Origin: Cervus elaphus
Lineage: Eukaryota > Chordata > Mammalia > Artiodactyla > Cervidae
Assembly: GCF_910594005.1 (NCBI RefSeq)
Contig: NC_057829.1
Span: 53,923,001 to 53,987,000 of the forward strand
Reading direction: 5' to 3'
DNA: 64,000 nt
Part shown: piece after piece, positions 45,524 to 57,500 of the stretch
How positions within the stretch are numbered: the stretch's first letter is position 1
How the letters are laid out: each line of letters begins with the position of its first letter
Made by a program: the position numbers and the translations under genes
The notes under the pieces: generated by a model
Database searches by the model: none
Told to the model about the DNA's origin: nothing
The model's input: only the letters and a program-made list of their open reading frames with translations

Positions 45524-48500
45524 ACAGTGTCTACAGCTCTCATATACAATTCGCTATACTCAGTTATTAATAGACCTGAGTATAAGTCAGAATTTCTAGC
45601 TGAGCTGACTGCTATTGCAGTTTCCTTGTTCTGTTCTTATTCCACTGGGCATGTCAATGAATTCACAGTGCCCAAATGGAAGACATTTTTCAATTTGATC
45701 ACTGATGTCCTTGACTTTGATGTTAGATAAGCTGGAATAATATACCCCTTTCCATATGGGAGCTTGCTTCAATTTACTAAAGCTAAAATGCCAAAGCCTA
45801 AATGTTTTACAGCTGAATTATTCACTCAACTATTTATTGGTTATTTTCCAATGGTTGGAAGACTGGTTTGATGGTCAATTGTGAATTTAAGATTTTATCC
45901 ATTAAAAGTTTTTTTCTGTTTGCTTTTTGTTTCTCTAAAAATCTCATTGACTAGTATTTTATCAAGATTGCCCCTTAAATGTGAATTGAAGGATAAAATA
46001 AGTTGTGACCAAAATGAGATCAAAGAGACAAGTCAAGATATCATTTTTAAGATGAGGTCCTGGTTTGTGGTGGAGAGTTAAGAGTGAGAAAAAAAGGATT
46101 TGTGAGTTAACCCAAGGAAGAACTTTCATGAGCCCTAATGATTGATTTGATAGTAGGTTTTTTTTTAAATTAATTTATTTATTTTTTCAGTGGATTTTGT
46201 CATACATTGACATGAATCAGCAATAGACTTACATGTATTCCCCATCCCGATCCCCCCTCCCCCCTCCCTCTCCACCCGATTCCTCTGGGTCTTCCCAGTG
46301 CACCAGGTTCGAGCATTGTCTCATGCATCCCACCTGGGCTGGTGACCTGTTTCACCATAGATAATACACATGCTGTTCTTTCGCAACATCCCACCCTCAC
46401 CTTCTCCCACAGAGTTCAAAAGTCTGTTCTGTACTTCTGTGTCTGTTTTTCTGTTTTGCATATAGGGTTGTCGTTACCATCTTTCTAAATTCCATATATA
46501 TGTGTTAGTATGCTGTAATGTTCTTTATCTTTCTGGCTTACTTCACTCTGTATAATGGGCTCCAGTTTCATCCATCTCATTAGAACTGATTCAAATGAAT
46601 TCTTTTTAACGGCTGAGTAATATTCCATGGTGTATATGTACCACAGCTTCTTTATCCATTCATCTGCTGATGGGCATCTAGGTTGCTTCCATGTCCTGGC
46701 TATTATAAACAGTGCTGCAATGAACATTGGGGTGCACGTGTCTCTTTCAGATCTGGTTTCCTCAGTGTGTATGCCCAGCAGTGGGATTGCTGGGTCATAT
46801 GGCAGTTCTATTTCCAGTTTTTTAAGGAATCTCCACACTGTTCTCCATAGCGGCTGTACTAGTTTGCATTCCCACCAACAGTGTAAGATGGTTCCCTTTT
46901 CTCCACACCGTCTCCAGCATTTATTGCTTGTAGACTTTTGGATAGCAGCCATCCTGACTGGTGTGTAATGGTACCTCATTGTGGTTTTGATTTGCATTTC
47001 TCTGATAATGAGTGATGTTGAGCATCTTTTCATGTGTTTGTTAGCCATCTGTATGTCTTCTTTGGAGAAATGTCTGTTTAGTTCTTTGGCCCATTTTTTG
47101 ATTGGGTCATTTATTTTTCTGGACTTGAGCTTCAAGAGTTGCTTGTATATTTTTGAGATTAATCCTTTGTCTGTTTCTTCATTTGCTATTATTTTCTCCC
47201 AATCTGAGGGCTGTCTTTTCACCTTACTTATAGTTTCCTTTGTAGTGCAAAAGCTTTTAAGTTTCATTAGGTCCCATTTGTTTAGTTTTGCTTTTATTTC
47301 CAATATTCTAGGAGGTGGGTCATAGAGGATCTTGCTGTGATTTATGTTGGAGAGTGTTTTGCCTATGTTCTCCTCTAGGAGTTTTATAGTTTCTGGTCTT
47401 ACATTTAGATCTTTAATCCATTTTGAGTTTATTTTTGTGTATGGTGTTAGAAAGTGTTCTAGTTTCATTCTTTTACAAGTGGTTGACCAGCTTTCCCAGC
47501 ACCACTTGTTAAAGAGGTTGTCTTTTTTCCATTGTGTATCCTTGCCTCCTTTGTCAAAGATAAGCTGTCCATAAGTTCGTGGATTTATCTCTGGGCTTTC
47601 TATTCTGTTCCATTGATCTATATTTCTGTCTTTGTGCCAGTACCATACTGTCTTGATGACTGTGGCTTTGTAGTAGAGTCTGAAGTCAGGCAGGTTGATT
47701 CCTCCAGTTCCATTCTTCTTTCTCAAGATTACTTTGGCTATTCGAGGTTTTTTGTATTTCCATACAAATTGTGAAATTATTTGTTCTAGTTCTGTGAAAA
47801 ATACCGTTGGTAGCTTGATAGGGATTGCATTGAATCTATTGAGATTGCTTTGGGTAGAATAGCCATTTTGACAATATTGATTCTTCCAATCCATGAGCAT
47901 GGTATGTTTCTCCATCTGTTTGTGTCCTCTTTGATTTCTTTCATCAGTGTTTTATAGTTTTCTATGTATAGGTCTTTTGTTTCTTTAGGTAGATATATTC
48001 CTAAGTATTTTATTCTTTTTGTTGCAATGGTGAATGGTATTGTTTCTTTAATTTCTCTTTCTGTTTTTTCATTGTTAGTATATAGGAATGCAAGGGATTT
48101 TTGTGTGATAATTTTATATCCTGCAACTTTACTATATTCATTGATTAGCTCTAGTAATTTTCTGGTAGAGTCTTTAGGGTTTTCTATGTAGAGGATCATG
48201 TCATCTGCAAACAGTGAGAGTTTCACTTCTTCTTTTCCTATCTGGATTCCTTTTACTTCTTTTTCTGCTCTGATTGCTGTGGCCAAAACTTCCAACACTA
48301 TGTTGAATAGTAGTGGTGAGAGTGGGCACCCTTGTCTTGTTCCTGATTTCAGGGGAAATGCTTTCAATTTTTCACCATTGAGGGTGATACTTGCTGTGGG
48401 TTTGTCATATATAGCTTTTATTATGTTGAGGTATGTTCCTTCTATTCCTGCTTTCTGGAGAGTTTTAATCATGAATGGGTGTTGAATTTTGTCAAAGGCT

Positions 48501-51500
48501 TTCTCTGCATCTATTGAGATAATCATATGGTTTTTATCTTTCAATTTGTTAATGTGGTGTATTACATTGATTGATTTGCAGATATTAAAGAATCCTTGCA
48601 TTCCTGGGATAAAGCCCACTTGGTCGTGGTGTATGATTTTTTTAATATGTTGTTGGATTCTGTTTGCTAGAATTTTGTTAAGGATTTTTGCATCTATGTT
48701 CATCAGTGATATTGGCCTGTAGTTTTCTTTTTTTGTGGCATCTTTGTCTGGTTTTGGAATTAGGGTGATGGTGGCCTCATAGAATGAGTTTGGAAGTTTA
48801 CCTTCCTCTGCAATTTTCTGGAAGAGTTTGAGTAAGATAGGTGTTAGCTCTTCTCTAAATTTTTGGTAGAATTCAGCTGTGAAGCCATCTGGTCCTGGGC
48901 TTTTGTTTGCTGGTAGATTTTTGATTACAGTTTCGATTTCCTTGCTTGTGATGGGTCTGTTAAGATCTTCTATTTCTTTCAAATAAAGGATGTGAAAAGA
49001 GACAAAGAAGGACACTACATAATGATCAAAGGATTAATGCAAGAAGAAGATATAACAATTGTAAATATATATGCACCCAACATAGGAGCACCACAATATG
49101 TGCGGCAAATGCTAACAAGTATGAAAGAGGAAATTAATACTAACACAATAATAGTGGGAGACTTTAATACCCCACTCACAACTATGGATAGATCAACTAA
49201 ACAGAAAATTAACAAGGAAACACAAACCTTGAATGACACAATGGACCAGCTAGACCTGATTGATATCTATAGGACATTTCACCCCAAAACAATCAACTTC
49301 ACCTTTTTCTCAAGTGCACACGGAACCTTCTCCAGAATAGACCACATCCTGGGCCATAAATCTGGTCTTGGAAAATTCAAAAAAAATTGAAATCATTCCA
49401 GTCATCTTTTCTGACCACAGTGCAGTAAGATTACATCTCAATTACAGGAAAAAAATTGTTAAAAATTCAAACATATGGAGGCTAAATAACACGCTTCTGA
49501 ATAACCAACAAATCATAGAAGAAATCAAAAAAGAAATCAAAATATGCATAGAAATGAATGAAAATGAAAACACAACAACCCAAAACCTATGGGATACTGT
49601 AAAAGCAGTGCTAAGGGGAAGGTTCATAGCATTACAGGCTCACATCAAGAAACAAGAAAAAAGCCAAATAAATAACCTAACTCTACACCTAAAGCAATTA
49701 GAGAAGGAAGAAATGAAGAACCCCAGGGTTAGCAGAAGGAAAGAAATCTTAAAAATTAGGGCAGAAATAAATGCAAAAGAAACAAAAGAGACCATAGCAA
49801 AAATCAACAAAGCTAAAAGCTGGTTTTTTGAAAAAATAAACAAAATTGACAAACCATTAGCAAGACTCATTAAGAAGCAAAGAGAGAAGAACCAAATTAA
49901 CAAAATTAGAAATGAAAATGGAGAGATCACAACAGACAACACTGAAATACAAAGGATCATAAGAGACTACTACCAGCAGCTCTATGCCAATAAAGTGGAC
50001 AACTTGGATGAAATGGACAAATTCTTAGAAAAGTATAACCTTCCAAAACTGAACCAGGATAGTAGGTTTTTGGTATTGTTTAATAAACTTAATTCTAGAA
50101 GGCCTTCTAGGTCTTCAGCTTCAGCTGATCAACTTCAGCTTCTCTACCATCTTCAGGTGGTAGAGGCATAGATTTGAATTACTGTGATGTTGAATGGTTT
50201 GCCTTAGAAATGAATCAAGATCATTCTGTCATTTTTGTGGTTGCACCCAAGTACTGTATTTTAGACTCTTGTTGGTTATGAGGACTACTTCATTTCTTCT
50301 GTGAGATTCTTGCCCACAATAGTAGATGTCAAGGTCATTTGAATTAAATTCACCCATTCCCATTCATTTTAGTTCACTGATTCTTAAGATGTCGGTATTT
50401 ATTCTTACCATCTCCTGCTTGACTACATCCAATTTTCCTTAATTCATTGATCTAACATCCCAGGTTCCTATGCAATACTGTTTTTGGTGTCATATCTTTT
50501 TGTTCTTTTATACAGTTCATGAGGTTATCACTGCAAGTATACTGGAGTGATTTGCCATTCCCTCCTCCAGTGGATCATATTTGGTGGGGAAAGACTATAG
50601 AGATCTCCTCAGGAAATTGGAGATATTAAGGGAACGTTTCACCCAAAGATGGGCACAATAAAGGACAGAAGCAGTAGAGACCAAGCAGATGATGAAGAGA
50701 TTAAGAAGAGATGGAAAGAAAACATGGAAGAACTGTACAACAAAGATCTTAATGAACTGGGTTACTGCAATGCTGTGGTCATTCACTCAGAGCCAGACAT
50801 TCTGGAGTGAGAAGTTAAGTGGGCCTTAGGAATCACTGATGTTAATAAAGCTAACGGATGCAATGGAATTCCAGTAGAACCATTCAAAACCCTAAAGGAT
50901 AATGCCATTGAGGCGTTGCATTCAATACGTAAGCAAATCTGGATGACCCAGCAGTGGCCACAGGATTGGAAAAGATCAGTCCTCATTTCAATCCCCAAGA
51001 AGAGGATTACTAAAGAATGTGCTAACCATCGGACAATTGCACTTATTTCCCATGCTAGTAAGGTCATGCTTAAAATATTGCATGCTAGGCTTCAGCATTA
51101 TGTGAACCAAGAACTTCCAAATGTCCAAGCTGGGTTTAGAAAAGAAAAAGGAACCAGAAATCAAATTGCCAGCATTCGCTGGATCATAGAGAAAGCAAGG
51201 GAACTCCAGAAAAAAAATCTACCTCTGTTTCATCAACTATGCTAAAGACTTTGACAGTGTGGTCATAACAAAAATGTGGCAAGCTCTTAAAGAGATGGGA
51301 ATACCAAACCATCTTACCTGTCTTGAGAAACCTGTATGTGGGTTGAGAAGCAAAAGTCAGAAGCATGTATGGAACAGCTGTTTGATTCAAGATTGAGAAA
51401 GCAGTATGACAAGGCTGTCTGTTGTCACTCTGTTTGTTTAACCTATACACTGAGCACATCTTAAGAAATGCTGGGCTGGATGAGCTACAAGCTGGAATCA

Positions 51501-54500
51501 AGATAGGCAGGAGAAACATCAACAACCTCAGACATGCAAATGCTACCACTCTAACAGCAGAAAGTGAAGAGGAACTAAAGAACCTCCTGATGAGAGTGAA
51601 GGAGAGTGAAAGAGATGGCTTGAAACTAATATTAAAAAACCTAAGATCATGGCATCCAGTCCCATTACTTCATGGCAAATAGAAGGGGGAAAGGTGGAAG
51701 TAGTGACAGATTTCCTCTTCTTGGGCTCTAAAATCACTACAGATGGTGACTGCAGCCATGAAATCAGAAGGTGACTGCTTCTTGGCAGGAAAGTTGTGAC
51801 AAACCTAGACGTGTGTTAAAAAGCAGAGACATCACTCTTCCAACAAAGATCTGTATAGTCAAGGCTGTGGTCTTCCCAATGGTCATGTAGAGTTGTGAGA
51901 GCTGAACTATAAAGAAGTCAGAGTGCCAAAGAATTGATACCTTCAAACTTTGGTGCTGGAGAAGACTCCTGAAAGTCCCTTGGTCACCAAGAAGATCAAA
52001 CCAGTCAATCTTAAGGGAAGTCAACCCTGAATATTTGTTGGAAGTACTGATGCTAAAGCTGAAGCTCCAGTATTCTGGTCATCTGATGTGAACAATCAAA
52101 TCATTGGAAAAGTCCCTGATACTGGGGAGGATTGAGAGCGGAAGAGGGTGTCAGAGAATGAAATGGCTGTATGGACATGAACTGATGCAATGGACATGAA
52201 TTTGAGCAAACTTCGGGAGATGGTGAGGGACAGGGAGGCCTAGTATGCTGCAGTCCACGGGGTCTCAGAGAGTCAGACACGACTGGGCAACTGAACAACA
52301 GCAACAATAAACTTAGGGATTCTCATGTGGCTCAGTGATAAAGAATCCACCTGCCAATGCAGGAGATGCAAAAGATATGGGTTCACTCCCTGGGTCAGGA
52401 AGATCCCCTGGAGGAGGAAATGGCAGTTCACTCCAGTATTCTTGCTGGGAAAATTCCATGGACAGGGGAGCCTAGAGAGCTACAGTCTATGGAGTTGCAA
52501 AGAGTGGGACACAACTGAATGACTGAGTACAATGCTTCCCTCATAGCTCAGTTGGTAAAGAATCTGCCTGCAATGCAAGAGACCTGGTTTCAATTCCTGG
52601 GTCGGGAAGATCCCCTGGAGAAGGAAATGGCAATCCACTCCAGTATTCTTGCCTGGAAAATCCCATGGACAGAGGAGCCTGTCAGGCTACAGTCCATGGG
52701 GTCGCAAGAGTTGGACACGACTTAGCGACTAAACCACATGTAACTTCCCTTTTGTGTGATTAATAGTTCTATTTCAAAATGTGTTGGCATCCATTAGTTT
52801 GGGATGTTTTCTACATTGGGGCAGAGTTAAGCAGGCAAACTAGTTAAAGTAAATCCAGAGACAGACACATCTATCACTAAGTATACCTGTTTTGCATATG
52901 TATTGCTTTGCCTACATAGGTCAGGTCTGAGGTACGTATTTTCCCTGATTTATCTCAGTTTCTAATTCCCTATTGTCAAACTTTCTGCCACTTTAAGTCC
53001 CATTCTCTACTCCTACCCCTCCATAATATCTGTTGCCCTTAGAAGCTCCAGTCGTTCCATCAGAGATCCCCACCCAAGATTGCATTTATAAACCCTAGAA
53101 GTTTTAATCATGCTGTCGCCCATGACATCATTTTCTTCTATCCATTGGCACCCTCCCTTCAGTACACCATCCTCTACTTTTCAGCATGAAAGTCAAGCAC
53201 TCTGGTACACTACCAGAAAGGTGATGTGTACATGGGTAAAACCCTGCTTTTCTTTCCTAATGAAGGCAATGTTTGACCTTAAAGGAGAAACTGTTCTACT
53301 TCTCTTGCCAGTTAATGAGAAATATAGGCGATCACTGATTGGACTGATTTCAGGGACGCTTTCACAATGGATAAATTAGCTAATTTGGGGCTGAAGGTCG
53401 TTGCTACCATCTCCTTGTAAATTATGTTTGATGATATTCCCTAGGTAAAGACTGATTTATAAATAGTTACTTTTCCCAAATAACTTGGTCTCCTTGAGCA
53501 AAACAGGAAAAAAATATATGAATATAAATAGATTCCTAAGAATTCTCATTCCGGAGGTGAAGGGAACATCAAGAAGTCTAAAAATGATTCTTGAAAGAAT
53601 AATTATTTTTTATTTTTTACAGAAGTTGTTTGGTACCAAAGGTTTCTTTTTAGAAGAAAGTATAGGGAAGTCACCTTCTATCAAAATCTGCAACAATAAA
53701 ATATTATGGGTGATATGTAGTGAATTTATGTCCTTATGGGCGGGATTCAACAAGAAAAACATGAATATGGTATGTATAATGATTTTAGGGCTATTTGATG
53801 CTTTTAGAAATTCCAGCTTTCCTTTGGTTCTTCTTTTTGTTTTTTATTTTATTCATTTATTTTTGGCTGTGCTGGGTCTTTGTTGCTGTGCCGGCTTTCT
53901 CTGGTTGCAGGGAGTTGGGGCTACTCTCTAGTTGAGGTGCGTGCGCTTCTCATTGCAGTGACTTCTCTTGTTCTGGAGAACGGGTTCCAAGCACACTTAC
54001 TTTAGTAGTGTGGTTCCTGGGTTCTAGAGCACAGGCTCAATAGTTGTGGCCCATGGGCTTCGTTGCTCCACGACATGTGGATCTTCCCAGATCAGGAATC
54101 AAACCTGCATCTTCTGCATTGGCAGGTGGGTTCTTTACCACTTAGCCACCAGGGAAGTTCCCTTTGTTTCATTTTGATGTGTCTATCATATTAAAAAATG
54201 AATGTGGTATTCTTAACTCTTTTTAAAGGCAGAGATTTTCTATGCATGGAAGATTAAATATTCAATGGACCATAAATGTGAAGACTGAAAAAGAGAATAG
54301 GCAGCTTCATCCTTTCATCTCTGGTCAAATTTAAGATAATACTTGTCCAACAATCAGTAGTGGTTTCACAAGTTTGCAGTTAGCCACCACTTAATATAGT
54401 CAGCTTAATTTTATAATACAATGCATTAAAAAATAAAATGAAATCTTAGGAAAGAAGCTTTAAACTTATTCTTTGTGCCCTCTCTTGTTGGGTCACTTTA

Positions 54501-57500
54501 GCCTCAAATAAAATTCACCACTTGGAACATGTAAGACAGCATGGAATGGAATGGAATGAATTCTGCCTCGCCATTCTACTGCAATATTTGTCTGTTCATT
54601 CTTAGCATAATTATTCTCTGTTTCTTAAAGGCACAGTTTTTTCATTGGGTGGTTATTGCTTTAATATGGTTTGTTTTGTTTTACCTTCAGAGCCGAATGG
54701 ATGTGTATATGTCCCATGCTCCCACTGGATCATCAATACAGAACATCCTGCATATAAAACAGGTAGTGTCTTTGACATGGAAAACCATTCCCCTTATTTT
54801 CTTTATATTTGAAAGGACAGAGTAGGCATGTCTGTCCTAAGAAGCTTAGCAGCTAGCTTCCATTTTACCTTTTTCACCATCTTTATAGTTGCATTTCCCT
54901 GGATTTTAAGAGAAAGAACAAAGTATGCACAGACCAAGTAGGGCACATAAATGAATCCCATTTTAAAGACGACCTTGCAAAGTAGGCTCTGAGCTGAAAC
55001 TAAACATAAACTGGGAGAACCTCAGAACTTAGCCTTCCCCAGAGAGAGAAATACCTGACATTTGATTTCCCTCAGTGAGTCTTGGGTTCTCACTAGCTTT
55101 TCCTTCAAACCAAGGAATTCATTGCCTCCATTTCTCTTGATCTTGTTTTGCACACTGGTAAAATTTATTTATATCCTCTGGTGATGCAGAAGCCTTATTT
55201 TCTTCCCAGCATACAGTATGCTTTTCTAAGATTTGCTACTAACAATCTTAACCCTAATTCTTATTCTGAATACTACTTTTCTATAAAACATTTCATTCCA
55301 GCTTTACCATTCTGATGAATTCAGAGCTTATGACTGGGGAAGTGAAGCTGAAAACATGCATCACTACAATCAGGTGAGTTACTCAGAGCAACCCCAGAAG
55401 GTTGGCTTTGAAAAATTATAATGATAAATTATTTGACAGTAAAAATAATCCTAGTTGGCACTTGGTCAGATTCACAATGGTAGACAGAGATTTTTCAAAG
55501 TGTATTTTAAATATGCATTTATTTCAAAAAACCTAAAAATGAAAGAAGTATATACTAAGGAAGTTAAATCATTTATAATCCCTCCACCCAGAGATAACTA
55601 GATGGATCAATATTTGGTTACATTTCTTCCAATCTCAACATCACTACTTTTCCACAACTTTTGATCTTGTTTTTTACTTATAGTCACAGCAAAACATAAC
55701 TAATGTTGCAGGAGATATTTTCAATATAATTTTAATGGCTACATAATAATGAAAATTGTGTGATAAAAATTTATATAGTAAATGAATACATATTTCTTTT
55801 TTTTATATAATTTATTTATTTATTTTTTCAGTGGGTTTTGTCATACATTGACATGAATCAGCCATAGATTTACACGTATTCCCCATCCCGATCCCCCCTC
55901 CCACCTCCCTCTCCACCCGATTCCTCTGGGTCTTCCCAGTGCACCAGGTTCGAGCACTTGTCTCATGCATCCCACCTGGGCTGGTGATCTGTTTCACCAT
56001 AGATAATATACATGCTGTTCTTTCGCAACATCCCACCCTCACCTTCTCCCACAGAGTTCAAAAGTCTGTTCTGTACTTCTGTGTCTGTTTTTCTGTTTTG
56101 CATATAGGGTTGTCGTTACCATCTTTCTAAATTCCATATATATGTGTTAGTATGCTGTAATGTTCTTTATCTTTCTGGCTTACTTCACTCTGTATAATGG
56201 GCTCCAGTTTCATCCATCTCATTAGAACTGGTTCAAATGAATTCTTTTTAATGGCTGAGTAATATTCCATGGTGTATATGTACCACAGCTTCTTTATCCA
56301 TTCATCTGCTGATGGGCATCTAGGTTGCTTCCATGTCCTGGCTATTATAAACAGTGCTGCAATGAACATTGGGGTGCACGTGTCTCTTTCAGATCTGGTT
56401 TCCTCAGTGTGTATGCCCAGCAGTGGTATTGCTGGGTCATATGGCAGTTCTATTTCCAGTTTTTTAAGAAATCTCCACACTGTTCTCCATAGCGGCTGTA
56501 CTAGTTTGCATTCCCACCAACAGTGTAAGAGGGTTCCTTTTTCTCCACACCCTTTCCAGCATTTATTGCTTGTAGACATGAATACATATTTCTTGATGCA
56601 ACAGAAAAAAATAAAACTGCACATAGAAGTTAAGAGAATTATCCACCTGTGAAGCATTGAGTCTTAAAGGCATCTTTTTCCCTCTAACTTTACACACCAA
56701 AATTTATATATTCATTTAGCCATCCTACACTTTTAATCAATGCTGTTGCTACCTTCCTTTATTTTCTAAGTCAGCGGCTGGGCTTCTCAGTATGAACTAA
56801 GAAAGTTAAATTAAATTTTTCCTTTATTTTCCCAAACTGACATACTTAAAGCTATAGGTACAAACATAGGTCAATTAAATTGATTCTGCACATCAAATGA
56901 GTCAATCAGACCAGTCAATTTCTCAGTTGTTGTTTGGTCAATAAGTCATGTCTGACTCTTTGGTAATGCCATGGACGTTAGCCTGCCAGGCTCGTCTGCC
57001 CACGGAATTTCCCAGGCAAGAATACTAGAGTGGGTTGCCATTTCCTTCTCCCGGGATCTTCTCCACCTAGGGATTGAACCCATGTCTCCTGTATTGTATT
57101 GTCAGGTGGATTCTTTACTGCTGAGCCACCAGGGAAGCCCTCAATTTCTCAGTAACAGAGTGAATTGTTAGGGAAATGAATCTACTAGCTCCTAAGACAA
57201 TGACCATGGTATAAAATCATTATCCTTTTTATTATTTTTAATCAGCATGATTAAGATGTGATTTACATACAGTATAAGTCACTGATTTTACATGTTCAAC
57301 TCAGTGTTTCAACAAACATATTCATTCATGGAACCACAACACAAGCAAGATGTTGAACATTTTCATTACCCACAAAAGTTTTCTCCTGTTCCTCAAACAA
57401 TATAAATTCACAGATGCATATATTTGCAAATGCTTAGAAAAGGGCCAAAAAATAAACAGCACATGTTAAAGTGATAACTTTCAGGAAAAGGAAGAAAGAA

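Larger units (their letters stand above)
46158..50057 (-). mobile_element. L1 retrotransposon with inverted 5' segment and target-site duplication
   Basis: The element is on the − strand: poly(T) at the left, 3' UTR, then ORF2 back to residues like [13 protein letters not shown] at about 48970. From about 48986 to 50057 the orientation flips to +, and this part encodes the preceding ORF2 region, from the endonuclease ([20 protein letters not shown]) to [10 protein letters not shown]. The direct repeat GATAGTAGG, followed by Ts, lies at 46149-46157 and 50058-50066. This is the layout expected from twin priming. Confidence 0.93.
45347..53622 (+). other. LIPN: LIPN intron 5
   Basis: 8,276 nt, the largest intron of the two genes. 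An inverted L1, an inverted BovB and two SINEs occupy about 46158-52735. Neither 45523-46148 nor 52736-53622 shows a recognised element. Confidence 0.85.

Noticed and set aside
46627..47774. Series of + frames over the intron-5 L1
   Set aside because: Shadows of L1 ORF2 on the − strand.
53485..53931. 148-codon frame around LIPN exon 6
   Set aside because: Only 53623-53769 is exon; the flanks are intron and a CHR SINE.
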